64,000 bases of DNA, from the NCBI GenBank assembly GCA_934047225.1, contig OW204012.1:12276001-12340000 (forward strand), given 5' to 3'. Each line of letters starts with the position of its first letter. Position 1 is the first letter of the stretch. This document shows, in pieces, positions 34,546 through 46,723 of the stretch. The notes below the pieces were generated by a model. The model was given only the letters and a program-made list of their open reading frames with translations. It made no database searches and was not told the origin of the DNA. The position numbers were made by a program, and so were the translations under genes. This DNA comes from Ypsolopha sequella (lineage: Eukaryota; Arthropoda; Insecta; Lepidoptera; Ypsolophidae).

Positions 34546-35230
34546 CAGTGGCGGCTGTACCTTAAGTGCGCTCGTGCGCCGCACTACCATTTTAAATCTT
34601 ATAAATTGAACCAACCTTCCACCTATACCATACACCTATGTAAAAAATATAAACTTTCAAAACAATGACCTATACCTATAACAATCCATACATTGTACAC
34701 AGAAATTACATATCTGATTACAAGGTTTTGATATTCGAGTTAAATAAAATTAAGCTGACCTGTTTTGCTTTCTACTGCAAAAGAATTAGATCTTATTTTT
34801 GCTTGAACAAAAACGACCCCGTGCGCTCGGTAAAGCGCACGCTGCGAACTCATACAACTTCTATGAATCACGATGTAAACCGCCCGGCGCGTGACACCGA
34901 AGATGCTTAGTACAAATTGTATGGCGTTTTTAGGATAGATTCGTGCGCCGCACGGAGCCGGAAATTGCCGAGAGAATACGAAAGATTCTCGCTTGGGCGA
35001 CGACGTTTGGCTCTCGGATGCATGACCCGACGCCTTTTGACCTACCTACGCACTAGTACGCACTTGTCATTGTTATGATTGTTACTTTTCGCACGCGCTT
35101 GCGGTGTTATTTTGATTAATTTGTGTGTGATTAATTACTTGTTAATCTAACAAAATAGTGAATATTAGTAAAATTATTTACTAAACCCATGCAGTGCACC
35201 ACCGGTTCTCTGACGCACCAGCCGCCACTG
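34546..35230. mobile_element. hAT MITE upstream of the FAS-like gene
   Basis: Termini are inverted copies of CAGTGGCGGCTG. The exact 8-bp duplication CTCATAGT flanks it at 34538-34545 and 35231-35238. It is 685 bp and non-coding, with GC-richer gtgcgc motifs inside. Its proximal end is 82 bp upstream of the synthase ATG, so it lies in the promoter, 5' UTR or first intron. Confidence 0.85.
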
Positions 35231-35238
35231 CTCATAGT

Positions 35239-36180
35239 ACATACTCTTCACAGAGCTTTACACTACAGAGTCAGTATTGTTAGAGTTATTCCAATATTTA
35301 TTGATAAGGTGATGTTGATAGGACATGGATTTACTCCTAATAGTGATGAGTGAATGGCGGAGAAAGCTCATAAGAAATTTTGGTCGACAATTTCAAGCAA
35401 GGCTTTTTTAAGCTCCAGCTCTATATAATATCCAAAAATCAGCCTTCTCGATACGTTTGAATTATCAAATGGAATTCGAGAATGTCAAAGTTGACACAGT
35501 TAAAGGTACTACTGAATTCCAATGACGTAATCACCGTAAATTGTTTGTTATCAATGGCAAACGTAGGCTACTACAGAAAAACATAGGACTACATTAATAG
35601 TTAACCAAACGAGCAATGGAACGTCGCATGTAAAGGCCCTGCCATTCCAAAATGAGCATTTTGTTTAATTAATATTGTCAGTTCAATATCTCATTCAAAT
35701 ACAAGTTAAAAATATGTTTCAATAGAGGATATACTCTAAACACAAGTTGATCTAAAAACGTAATTGAGTTAACTTCACTCGATAGAAAAAAATCACAAAG
35801 TAAGCTCGTCAAATTGCGAATAAATGTGTTTTTAGCAAAGGTGTTCAACGGAGAGAATTAAAACTTTTCCTGAATTTTCTTTACAGATAACTAAAGACAG
35901 ATAACTAAAGACACTTTGAATTTTTAATTTGAATTTTGAATTTTGACACTTATAGACCCATTTTTATTTATTTCTCAATACTTTTTTAGAAATTCCAGAA
36001 AAAACTCGCAAATTCACTGATTATGCGTGCTCGCAGCGCACGAAGCGAGCGTTCTAATGTAGACTTTCTGACAATATCATTGAGTTCAAAATTACTTAAT
36101 ACGATTATTGTGTTGGATGCGTAGGGCCTTAAATATTAGGAAATTTGATAGAATACGCAATGAAAATATAAGAAAATCAC
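35239..36180. other. Far upstream flank of the FAS-like gene, no gene seen
   Basis: AT-rich with no recognisable exon or element. Any 5' noncoding exon or promoter of the synthase would be expected here or in the MITE, but I cannot point to one. Confidence 0.4.
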
Positions 36181-36185
36181 CACAA

Positions 36186-36425
36186 TTAGCAAACTGAAGT
36201 GGCAATGGGCAGGCTACGTAATCAGAGCCAGCGATAACAGATGGACGCGTCTCACAACTGAGTGGATCCCTAGAGATGGTTGGCGAAGAGTCGGGAGGCC
36301 ACTGATGTGATGGACTGATGAGCTGAAGAAACTAGACTCATTATGGTGGAGATATGCCCCTGACAGAGCCTTGTGGAACAGGATGTTGAAAGATTTCATT
36401 TCTCAGAATAGCTATACCAAATAAT
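36186..36425 (+). pseudogene. RTE-type LINE C-terminal fragment
   Basis: The plus frame reads WAGYVIRASDNRWTRLTTEW, then GWRRVGRPL, a stop, and WTDELKKLDSLWWRYAPDRA. This is the 'W.GH..R..D.RW......W.PR...R..GRP..RW.Dd' terminal block of RTE elements. One in-frame stop. The stretch 36426-36825 is AT-rich with nothing else. Confidence 0.75.
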
Positions 36426-36827
36426 TAAAATAGTCCTGCCAGCCGGGACAAGTCACCCAGGCAAGCCTGGTCAGCTAGGGTGATATAGACTAAACCTCAC
36501 TGAAACCTCAGGGAGAGGCCTATCATGTCCTACACTAAGGACTTAGTTATATAAGCATGACATTTTAAAGTATTTTGTATAGCTAGTTTTGAATTGAATT
36601 GTATTTTATTGAATTGATTGTGTTATTTGATCTGCATACATTTATATTATCAAGCAAATACTATTTTGAATGGATTTAAACTTGATTACTATTATGAAAA
36701 TTATTATTACTCAATTTAATGTATTTTAATGTAAAATTTTATTTTATGTCAATGTTATAAATTAATTTAATTTTGTATGTTAGAAATTAAAGTTATTTTT
36801 AAGTCATTTGCATGTTAAATGTATTTA

Positions 36828-37240
36828 TTAACTTGTTATAAAGGCTCTTATTATTATTGTAATGGCAAACTTTACGTCATCAGTAATCTTCAGAAATCCA
36901 GAAGTATTACTGTGCCCAGGACGGAACCCAGATTGAAATGGGTTATATGAGGAGGAACTGATTATGAAAAATGGATTTGATGACATTGGATAGAATGGAA
37001 AGAACGGAAATTGTCGGTACTCTGTTAAAGAACCAGGATTGGAAGTTTTGGGCAATAGAATGACATGAGCCCGTTTCCATGCCGCGGGAAAGGAACTTGT
37101 CTTTAGGAATGATGGTGGGAATAAGTTTATCGAGGATTTTCAGGAGCATTTCTGAGCAGATTTGGCCATCACCAACATCTTTAGAGGAAATGTAAAGGAT
37201 AGTCTTGTTAATATCACTCAGTGTGATATTCAAGTTCTAA
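36828..37240 (-). pseudogene. Degenerate LINE RT N-terminal block
   Basis: The minus frame carries SSKDVGDGQICSEMLLKILD, IIPKDKFLSR and FFNRVPTISVLSILSNVIKS, matching the 'sKa.G.D.i...ml....' and 'RPIsvLp.lSKv.E' blocks that open LINE RTs. Frameshifted before the catalytic palm. Confidence 0.55.
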
Positions 37241-37763
37241 AATTCGGCTTATTAAACCGAAATCTCGAAATAGTTTCCGAATTAACACACCTTAAGGAGA
37301 ACTAAGACGCAAACAGAAATAAAATATCAGACTATCAGACAACAATTTTGTTGCAATAATCATGATACGTATAGCCACAAAAAATATATGTTCTTGGTTG
37401 AATTTTAAGGAGGTGAATTTTAGCAAACCACGTTAATCAATTCATATTTGTACTGTCACTAAATTTTACACTTTTTATGGATTTTGTCTCAGTTATCGCT
37501 TTTGCAATTTTGTTGGTTTAAAGGGTTCCGTAGTACCTAAAAGGTACAAAAGGAACCTTTATGTTGAGAGTCTATCTATTAAATATTCTTTTGAAAGTTA
37601 AGCTATGGGAATTGGTGTGTTTTTAGTTAATACTGAAATATTTTGTAAGGAAAAAAATATTGGATTTAAGTAGAATCCCTTCATATTTCTATCAGCTATT
37701 TTATGAAAAAAAAAAATCAGGTCGATCCCTTAACCGCGTTCTTGAAACAAACGTTTGAAAATA

Positions 37764-38595
37764 ACAAAAAAAAACCGGCCAAGTGCGAGTCAGGCTCGCG
37801 TATTGTGGATGATAAATTTAATTTTGTCATTTTTTTTCGTGAATTTCTCAACCGCTTTATTTTTCCTGTAATCTTTACGTAAACACATATGACAATAATT
37901 TTTTTTAAATATTTTTCGGCTACCAGTTTTGGAGATAAAGGGGGGACATACATTTTTTATGGTTTTTCAAGGATTTTACTTAATAGATGCAATTAAATAT
38001 AGCCAAACTATATATTTTTACAAAAATTTTTATAATACCTACAATATGATACACATATTGTATTTTTCAAAAATTTTTTTTTATTTATTTAACTTTTTTT
38101 ATATTTCTTATTTCTGCTCAACTTTTTTATATCGCTATAGTTTTCCTGAAATTAGCCAGTTATGATCTGTAAGCGATATTTTTTTATATTTTTCGGTCGA
38201 CTAGTTTTGGAGATAAGGGGGGGGAACGTACATATCTTTGTGGTTTTTTAAAGATTTCTCGAAACCAGTGCCAGTAAATATAGTAACAGTATATATTTTT
38301 ACAAATATCTTTTTAATATCAACAATTGGTATCCAAATTGTATTTTTAGGATAGTACCTATTTTAAATTTTTCTCACTTTTGTTTTGGACATATTTTGAA
38401 CAATTTAAAACTTTTCCTTTTTTTTTGCACAGTGATATATGTGCAAATTAATGCTATTTTTGTGCTAAATTTCATGTCTTTATCTTTAACGGTGCTAAAG
38501 TTATGAGGCTATAACATACGGACGGACGGACGGTTAACGGACTCTCACCATAAAGGTTTCTTTTGTACCTTTTAGGTCCTACGGAACCTTAAAAA
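37764..38595 (+). repeat. Dispersed repeat family A, longest copy
   Basis: Starts aaccggccaagtgcgagtca and ends in the cggacggacgg tract plus tttgtaccttttaggtccta. It contains a tandem near-duplication of its middle (two 'tagttttggagataaggggg' blocks). The stretch 38596-39150 shows no gene. Confidence 0.75.
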
Positions 38596-39418
38596 TAGGG
38601 CGTATTTACAAAAGATCTATCAAATTTAAGTCATTCAAGTAAAATAATCTTGTAAAAGTTTTGTTTTCAGTACGCTTAATTTTTGATCAATTAAAATATT
38701 AATTACGATTTGTTTTGACGGCATGGTAAAACAAGCAAAATAAACTTACATTTCAAAATTTTCAGCTTAGAGAACTAAAAAAATTAATTTAAAAATTCCC
38801 GTACATGCACTTGATATAATATCGAAATTTCAAATTAACTTCTTTTGAATTAAACGAGATGTTCAAGTATATATAGTACTTGAATATGTATTTAGGCAAA
38901 TATGAGTAAATAACATATGGTATTTTGTATTTTAACTCTATTTGGATATATAATAGTTATTTGTGCAACTTGTGCAACAAGAGAGCAAATTTTTTTAATT
39001 GACATTTAATGTCTGACATAATTCTGTGAGATGGTTTGATTGGCCCTGTTTGGAGTCATTAAATTTTGTCGGCACATTTCTGATCTCAATGCAGGTGATC
39101 TTGGCACTACGGTGTGGATTTTCAATCTCGTCTCTGAGTGATTGAATCGTATCCTCATTTTCCTCTCAGTGACATCTCTTCGTACTGGGTATTAAGCAAC
39201 CCTATAGACTTTTCGAGTTTCATTGTGGTGTTGCCAGTCCAATTCAATGTTGTCTCTAATTGCAAGAATCTATCATGTATATTATCAAACTTCTGAGTAA
39301 TTATCCCCATAAATTGTTGTAAGGTCTCTTGTTTAGTAGGCTCAGTCCGAGTAATTTTAAGCTTTTTAGGTCTCTGCGTAATATTTTCAGGTGACGAAGT
39401 TTCACCCATGTTCATCAG

Positions 39419-40236
39419 TAGACATCGGATTTTATGCATTTGCATATTTGCATATGCAGATGCATTAAACTCTCTAATTACGGCGTTAATGCATATTTTA
39501 GCCTTTTTTCCCAATCACGCATATTTTATTTAGTAGCGGGAGGTACGTATAAGGACCTAGGTGACGAAGACGTGTAAGGCGCGAGCCCCAAGTCTTGAAG
39601 ACATAAAGAACATTAATGCCTACATCAACGGCACAGGTCGTACTGTTAGACCAGATATTGAAATAGTGTTTTTAAAAAAAATATTTATTTATTGAACTAG
39701 AATAATAGAAAGTACACAAAGTTTGTTAGGTCTGGCAGTCACGGCGGAGGTTGGAGTCTAACTGACTATCGGGCGAATGACAATGAGCTTCTGATGGGAA
39801 AAATGGTGATATAGCAAAAAGGGGTTGTTTCAGCATTAACCCTTACAAAGTCAGGGTATAACAGTACCCTGCCAAAACAGGTATCTCCAGAAATGTCAAC
39901 AAATTTAAAATTTTGTTCAATGACGTCAGTTGATGTAGAGAGGCCGTTTTCGGCGTACAAATTGATACTGGGTGACAAACGTCACAAATTTGCACTAGAA
40001 AATTTGGAAAATACCTAATTGTATATTGTCACAAAAACCATGCAATAATTTTAAGAATATTTCGCTGTTTTTGTACCGTCTTTAATTAAAATATATAAAA
40101 ATAAAAATAGTTTTTTGATTTTGCATTGTGCATATTTTGAGCATATCAACAGTTTTTAGTGCATATTTCGGGCTTTTTTAGTGCATATTTGCATGCATAT
40201 TTTGGCACTTTGTTAGTGCATACAATCCGATGTCTA
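39419..40236 (+). mobile_element. hAT element remnant, 8-bp TSD
   Basis: Termini are inverted TAGACATCGGATT. The exact duplication TTCATCAG is at 39411-39418 and 40237-40244. It is 818 bp with the end of a transposase gene inside, so it is an internally deleted copy of a coding hAT. Subterminal regions are rich in tgcata motifs. Confidence 0.85.
39875..40015 (+). pseudogene. hAT transposase C-terminal (dimerisation) relic
   Basis: The plus frame reads TSVDVERPFSAYKLILGD followed by FALENLEKY. This is the hAT C-terminal dimerisation block ('S...ERvFS..k.i....R..l...n.e'). The catalytic part is gone. Confidence 0.75.
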
Positions 40237-40330
40237 TTCATCAGATTCAAATTAGGTTCAGAACAGAACCCATTTTTTGGGCGAATGTTGCACTACAGAT
40301 CTTTTGGGCGAATCTAACATCTACCAAAAA

Positions 40331-41192
40331 TACCGTATATATTAGTATTTATAAGAACACAGCGGTTTAGAACAGGCAAGTGACGAGAAGAAACCAGGCG
40401 CGCAGAGAAACGAGGCGTGCAGCCACCGTGACGGTAAGATTTTGAGATAATTAGTACTTATCCGCTTTTTCCCGAATGGTCCCTAGTCTGCGTGTAGGTC
40501 GTAGCTGCGTCGCGTCGTAGCAGTCAACGCGTAGAACAGTTTCGATGACGGCACGATGCTACGCCCGGTTAGCACGAACGAACGACGACGTCACTCGCCC
40601 TGCGGTCCGTAATATAATTCTATTGTAATTACAATGGATCATAAGCCATTCACTTCATACTTTCGTAATCGATTTTAGCGATATAATTCTATTTCGGGAC
40701 GCAGGGTCGGTGTATTCCGTCGACACCCGAGAGAGGAGACGGTCACAGACCTGATGACTCAAGGTGACAGCTGTGCGTGCCCGCATGTAGGCAGCTTATG
40801 TGAGGTAGGTCAGTACGAACCGTTGACCAAAATTTTGGAAATATTTTTGTCTGTAATTTCCGTTTGGGGTGACCGATCGTGAAGCGGGTTTCACTGTTGT
40901 TTCTGGTAATACGGTCTACACACTGATATAAACTTTAACACTGAGGCGACACTTTTAACGTTACTTTTGTCTAATAATTACTATAATAATGTATCCTATT
41001 AAATAAGGTGTAACACCTATTCCAATTTGTGTGTCCAAATTGTTAAACTTTCACTCTGCGGGACGGTCTTTCTTCAGGCCAGTGCAGGTGAGAGGGTATA
41101 TAAAAACAGTTTAAATATTCCTATACGATCAACATCTCCATTATTATTATTGTCTATGTAATTCTTATTTGTATTTTTAAATTTTCTGTGTG
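40331..41192. other. No gene seen; GC-richer patch
   Basis: Positions 40380-40760 are GC-richer than the surroundings and lack a long open frame. It may be the 5' UTR of the LINE whose ORF1 start lies at about 39155-40330 on the minus strand, but this is not demonstrable. Confidence 0.3.
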
Positions 41193-41197
41193 CATGC

Positions 41198-41444
41198 TGT
41201 AACGGGAACGATTTAATGTCTGTTGTAAATGTTATTTAAAAGTCCAGATTATTATTAAAGAAGTTTTATTTAATCTTTTATGTAATGTTATTCTAATTAG
41301 TTTAAATGTTGAGAAATGTTATGTGAATGCACCCGGTCGCGACGGCACCGATTCATGCACTGTTTTGTTCAAATTAAGAATTAGTTAACTCGTCGCGTGC
41401 CGCTTGCATATCACGTGTTCGGTGCATCAGCATAAAACCGAACA
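41198..41444 (-). repeat. BEL/Pao 3' LTR
   Basis: Begins tgtaacggga (plus strand) and ends ataaaaccgaaca. It matches the right LTR except for a few bases at one end (gatttaatg versus gaaaatg), implying a fairly recent insertion. Confidence 0.9.
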
Positions 41445-41694
41445 TCTTGCCGAGGGCAAAAGATAAGAGATGAGGTGAACTAAATTTAACTTACCATAAT
41501 GTTAGTAACTTATAATTAAACAATCCATAATACAATAAAGGATAAACAATGTTTGACTTTGTTCGGTTAGTGAATGTGATCTATAACTATAAATATACGA
41601 CTAACAATGTTTTCTTTTTTTTTAATCTAGGTATACACATGTTTACAAGTGTTCACGGAAACTTGTGCTTCGGTACACTGGTGAAGTTCCTTTT

Positions 41695-42762
41695 TCACTC
41701 AAAACTTTCACCTTTGTTTTCGTTATTGGGCATTGCACTGTTACGGAGAAGGGCTCGAGCGCGAGCCCGGGCCGTGGGCTCCGTGGGCCCCGCAGCTACC
41801 TCGGGCGCCGGCGCGGCTGGTGCCTGCCAGCGGCAGCGAGACCGCCTACACACGTACACTCCTATTGCGACGATCGCCAATCCCCAGGATGCCTATATGA
41901 CGATATAATGATGCACATCGTGTACAGATAACTGTTCAGAAAGCACCGCTTCGTTCTTCATGTATCTAATTTTTTCTTCTATTTCTTTCAAAGCCTGTTG
42001 GTTGTTTGAAGTGGTAATGTTTTCTTCTTCAATCTTCTCTATTCTAATATTCATAATGTTATTTATTGGAGATATCTCTAACTTCTCTACACTCTCTGTT
42101 AATTTCACATTACTCTGTAGCTGTTTTTGTGCATAGATAGTAAAATTTTCCGTTTTTATCATGCAATCCTGATTCAAATTTATAATGTTAGATCCTGTTA
42201 ATATCTGGGATGTTACCTTCTCTTGGCATATTATTCTAACCGGACATTCATTACAACAAAAGTGTAAATATTGGTTAACTTTTGTTAAATGTATAATTTT
42301 GTTCTGGCATCCAGAGATAACAGCCTTACACCGTGGTGTATTTTGATTATCTTTTAGGCATAGCTCGTTATCTGAAGTCAATCGGTAAATTGGAGTGTTT
42401 AATTGGCATAGATGTGTTGTAGAGTCTCTTATTAGACAGTGTTGGAATTCTTCCACAGTAATTGGTAAATAGGAGTCTTTTTGTAGGTTGATGGCTACAT
42501 ATCTTTCTATGGGGATGAGGCTTATCATTTTATCCCCTCTGGGTTGTGGTACAGCAATGATGTTAAAGAGGTCATAAGTATCTCTGCTGGTCAGTGGGAC
42601 ATTAATTTCCAAGATGAGGTACTCCTGTGTCATCTTTGTTTTTAGTTGCAAAAGATGATAAATGTTATGCATGCTAGTCTGTAGGTTATCAATAGGCAAA
42701 GTGAGTTCCTTAGATAATTGTCCTGATATGAGGCTCAGCTCCGTCTGCAGTTGTTGAGGATC
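41695..42762 (-). pseudogene. Envelope-like relic of the BEL/Pao element
   Basis: The minus frame 42762-41896 is rich in Cys, Asn and Leu (CCNECPVRIICQ block, coiled regions) and ends at a TAG at 41893-41895. The same frame continues past that stop through a hydrophobic stretch (GLAIVAIGVYV) and a GC-rich basic tail to 41695. This layout suggests the C-terminal half of a fusion-type envelope glycoprotein with its membrane anchor cut off by the stop. The N-terminal half was lost with pol. Family placement is inference. Confidence 0.55.
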
Positions 42763-45700
42763 ATTTTCGTAAATTGAACCCTCCCGACCGTAATAGTAGG
42801 GTAAGGTCCCGGACCAATTGTTTTCCCTGTTCGATGGTATGTGCGCCATGCAGCAGGTCGTCCATATAGAAAGCACTTTCCAGGATTTCGGCCGCTTCAG
42901 AGAATGAACTTCTCTCGTCAGCAGCTAGTCTCTTTAGCGTTTGCATGGCTAAAAAGGGGGCTGCTTTAGTGCCGTAGGTAACTGTTAACAACTCGTAGGA
43001 CTGAATAACTTGTTCAGGTGAATCTCTCCAGACAATCTTCTGTAACGGCGTGTCTTGTCTGTTCACCAAGATTTGTCGATACATTTTCTCAATATCGGCA
43101 GTAAAAGCATACTGATATTGTCTCCACTTTAATAACAGCATTTGTAAATCTTGTTGTAAGTTGGGTCCTTTATACATCATGTCATTGAGAGAACATCCTG
43201 TAGATGTTTTTCCCGAGGCATTTAGGACCACCCTGTATTTGGTGGTTATTGACTCCTTTCTTTCAATGATATGGTGTGCTAAATAACACTCAGGTTTCGA
43301 GTTGATGTTTACTTGTTCCATATGTTGCAATTCGTGATATTCTCTCATAAATGTTTTATAGGCCAATGCCAAGTTTTGTTGTCTTTTGAACTTTCTTTCT
43401 TGACTTAGCAACTGTGCTGTTGCTTTTTGTTTTGAATCTCCGAGGTGTTCCTCAAAGTTTGCTTTCATGGGAAGGCGAACTTCATATCTCCCATCTGGAG
43501 TCCTTCTCGTAGTTTCATCATAATGTTTTACGCAGGCTAATTCTTCTGCTGACAAATCACTATCTTCTATTATCTCCTCATTCTCCCAAAACTGTTGTAC
43601 CTCGTCCAGATTGGTCATAATAACATTACAATAAAATGTTGGGGCGGTGCCGCATAGCAACCAGCCTAGTTGTGTTTGTTGAGCTACAGGGTGTGTTGCG
43701 TCCTCGCCCTTTATTAGGCCACTCAATAAAATGTTTGAATAAATATCTGCTCCCAGTAGTAAATCCACGGGACGACTGATGTAGAATTCTGGATCGGCTA
43801 GATTAATGTTTTTAATGTTCGACCATGATGGTTTCATAAATGTTTTGTTAGGTAAATTTTTTATAAGACTGTTCATGATCAAGACCTCTGTGTCAAAACG
43901 ATACTCATTATACAAAGACGCACATGTTATTTCCATTTTGCCCTTGCAATTGTTTTCCCGTTGGCCTACGCCAAAGATCACTCCTTTCCACTGATGGCGC
44001 TTGACCCCCAGCACCTGAGCTGCGTGCTCATTTATCAGGGATTTCTGTGACCCTTGGTCTACTAGGGCCCTCATGATGTGATAGCAACCATCGGCTCCTT
44101 TAACCTTTAACTGCGCAGTGGCCAATAATATCTCCGAGCAGTTGTCTTGAGACACATGAGAAGTGCATGGTTCATTGTCTTTGGACGTGGTGGCAATGGT
44201 TTGGTGCTGTGCCGATGTTCGAGTCATTGACCGAGTTAATGCATCGTGCAACAGCGTATTATGTTGATTGGAGCACTTTCGGCATGTGTGTGTAGAAGTG
44301 CAGTCATTGCCATTGTGCGAATACAAACAATTCATACAAATTCCAAGTTTCTTTACTGTCGATATTTTCTTGTCGTTAGGTAATTGTAAAAATGTCTTAC
44401 AATTATACAAGCCATGTTGGTTCTTGCATAGTGGGCACGTGTGTCCTCCTGACCCTGTTACGTTGAATGATTTCGCAATTTGCCCATTTCCTGTCCCTCT
44501 AGGCGTGCTGTTCGATGTTTGTTGAAAATTAGACGACCTTTTATTGTTATTGGAATTATGAAAATATTGTTTTTGGGAATTAGGATTAGTCTCCTGTTTT
44601 CTACGAGCGGTTGTTTCCAGGGTAGTAAATTTGCTTTCGAGGTAGTTTAAAAGCTCTTGTAGGATAGGTAACTCACGTGGATTTTTTACTGATTCCAAGT
44701 AGTCGTTGTAGGTCTCTTGGTCTAATTTTTGACATAGTAAATGGACCAGGATAGAGTCCCATGTTGTTGTGTCCACTCCCAAATTTTTTATGGCATTCAA
44801 TGTTTCCAGCGTCACATCATGCATTCTTTTTATGTATGTTATGGAGTTATGTTGAATGTTAGGCAAACCAAACAACATGTTCATAAGAGAAGTGAAGATC
44901 ATCCTTCTGTTATTATAACGGTGATTAAGAATTTCCCAACACTAGTCATAGTTTTCGGTACTTATATGTAAATGTTGTATCAATCTCTCAGCTTCCCCTT
45001 TAACTTTGGTCTTCAAAATTTGCATCTTCTGAGTGTTGGGTATCATCCTGTTGTTATGAACGGCGTCCATGAATAAATCTTTGAACGACATCCACTGATT
45101 GAAATTTCCACTGAAAGAAGGTATTTCTAATTTCGGTGTAACCTTGTCCTTGTAAGTAGCTGACCACATTTTTTTATTGATGTCCCTCTTCAGGTTAATA
45201 AATTGTTTTTCAAACTGGTTGAATAAGGTGTTATAAACGGAGTCTTCTCTTTCTTCATTCAACTCGCTCTCAATTTGCCAATGTAATTTATCCACTACAG
45301 ACCAACGATTCTCCAGCGTTTTTAACGCATCCTCAAACTCCCATTTCTCCGTCATTTCCTCTACACTAATGTTCTTCACTGTTCTTGTAAATGCCTTAAA
45401 ATTAGCCTGTTGCTGACGTCTATTCTCGTCCAATTTGCTGTGGCTTCCCTGCTGTTTGTAAGGGTTGTTGGTGGGGTTGATTATCTCCAGCTTCTTTCAC
45501 TCCGTTTCCTCTCTCCAACTCTCCTTTGGATCCTAATAATTTGGTTCCTCCTTGTTTTATGGCACTGGTGTAATGCGCCAAAATCTCCTTAGCTTTTTCG
45601 TAATTTTTGTTTGTAAAATACGTATCGGATTGACTAAGATCCATAAGCAGTCGATCATGGTTGAACTGGATCGTACTCCACAAGGCTTCCACCTTACTCC

Positions 45701-45812
45701 ATTGATTTTTATAATAATCCTGCCTACTTTTCCTCTCCTGACTGTCCTTTTTGAAGTTTTCCCAATATCTGCTAAGCTCTTCCAAGCGATCATACTGTTC
45801 TTCCAGCGACAT
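42763..45812 (-). pseudogene. BEL/Pao gag-protease-RT, broken
   Basis: Gag starts at 45812 (coiled-coil rich). A frameshift lies near 45430-45480, and the capsid-like part continues from 45433 with LEIPSFSGNFNQW. A single TAG at 44942-44944 interrupts the same frame. From 44902 come CCHC-like knuckles (CPLCKNQHGLYNC, CMNCL, CRKC), an aspartic protease site ALVDQGSQ, and RT up to the YMDD box (FYMDDLLHGA) and FNLRK, where the sequence jumps into envelope-like DNA at about 42764. Not functional. Confidence 0.85.
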
Positions 45813-46049
45813 GATGCGAGAAGTGTAGGTATTTAATGTTAATGTATAAAAGGATCGATCTTACTTGAGATTCTCCTTTAATGTTACCGCTGTTGGTTGT
45901 AGAAAGCCGTCAATGTGCACCTCCTGCAATCCTTGTTGTTGACACTGCGATCCGTTTCACCAAATGTTTCACTAGTTCATTGACACCTCACACGTTTTGT
46001 ACTGTTCTTTATACACCGCGCGAGAGGTCCCAAAGGTTCGAAGGACCAA

Positions 46050-46295
46050 TGTAACGGGAACGGAAAATGTCTGTTGTAAATGTTATTTAAAAGTCCAGAT
46101 TATTATTAAAGAAGTTTTATTTAATCTTTTATGTAATGTTATTCTAATTAGTTTAAATGTTGAGAAATGTTATGTGAATGCACCCGGTCGCGACGGCACC
46201 GATTCATGCACTGTTTTGTTCAAATTAAGAATTAGTTAACTCGTCGCGTGCCGCTTGCATATCACGTGTTCGGTGCATCAGCATAAAACCGAACA
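46050..46295 (-). repeat. BEL/Pao 5' LTR
   Basis: Right-hand LTR, acting as the 5' LTR because the element runs on the minus strand. Followed in element orientation by ttggtccttcgaacc, a plausible tRNA primer-binding site. Confidence 0.9.
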
Positions 46296-46300
46296 CATGC

Positions 46301-46676
46301 TATTAATTACTTTAGGATAAAATAATATTAAGCATTAACTGTTAAGCATTAACTACTAGTGGATTAATAAAGAAATTTTGTATTTTGTATTTGTAAGATG
46401 ATAAATTTAGAAGCACAGAGCACACTGACGTGCTGTTGCTTGGTTGCAGGCGAGAGCATACGTTAAATGCACGCGTTACCAACTTATCTGTTGCGGTAGA
46501 CCAAACTTAAGGGCCTTAGTATCGCCAAATGGGTACTTTCTAAAGTCTACTCCTCGTTTATGGCCGAACCAAAAATATTGAAAAAATGTGTTATGAATTA
46601 TTAACTTTAAGACAACATATGCAACATTTTTCTTTTTCGAGCTTTTGATTACTACTATTATTAAAACAATTAAAAA
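46301..46676. other. Spacer between the BEL/Pao and Penelope-like elements
   Basis: AT-rich. No gene. It may include the 3' flank or terminal repeat of the Penelope-like element. Confidence 0.4.
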
Positions 46677-46696
46677 AAATATTACTCGATATATTT

Positions 46697-46723
46697 CGGC
46701 CCTCGGTATGGGGCCGTCATCAG
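46697..46723 (-). ncRNA. Hammerhead-ribozyme-like core of the Penelope-like element
   Basis: The minus strand reads CTGATGA (46723-46717), an arm CGGCCC, a loop, an arm GGGCCG, then AAA. This matches the hammerhead core CUGAUGA, stem II, GAAA, with one extra C beside the stem. Next, ATAT...ATAT can form a weak stem III followed by a T at the cleavage position. No convincing stem I is visible. Hammerhead motifs are known in Penelope-like terminal repeats. Confidence 0.5.

Larger units (their letters stand above)
39155..40330 (-). pseudogene. Putative LINE ORF1 5' end split by an hAT
   Basis: The minus frame 39155-39410 encodes MNMGETSSPENITQRPKKLK and then a coiled-coil-like stretch (FMGIITQKFDNIHDRFLQLE). 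Its start codon context continues at 40245 after the hAT and one target copy are removed. A short lysine-rich, heptad-like protein suggests a LINE gag-like ORF1, but there is no zinc knuckle. Confidence 0.4.
41198..46295 (-). mobile_element. BEL/Pao LTR retrotransposon, internally deleted
   Basis: LTRs at 41198-41444 and 46050-46295 are almost identical and start TG/end CA in element orientation (minus). The 5-bp duplication CATGC is at 41193-41197 and 46296-46300. Inside, from the right: gag, protease and part of RT in BEL/Pao order, then an envelope-like segment. The rest of RT, RNase H and integrase are missing, making it about 5.1 kb rather than the 7-9 kb usual for envelope-bearing members. 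A candidate primer-binding site, tggtccttcgaacc, follows the 5' LTR (46049 downwards). Confidence 0.9.

Noticed and set aside
41549..41931. Plus-strand GC-rich frames
   Set aside because: Antisense to the GC-rich tail of the envelope-like relic; no independent evidence.
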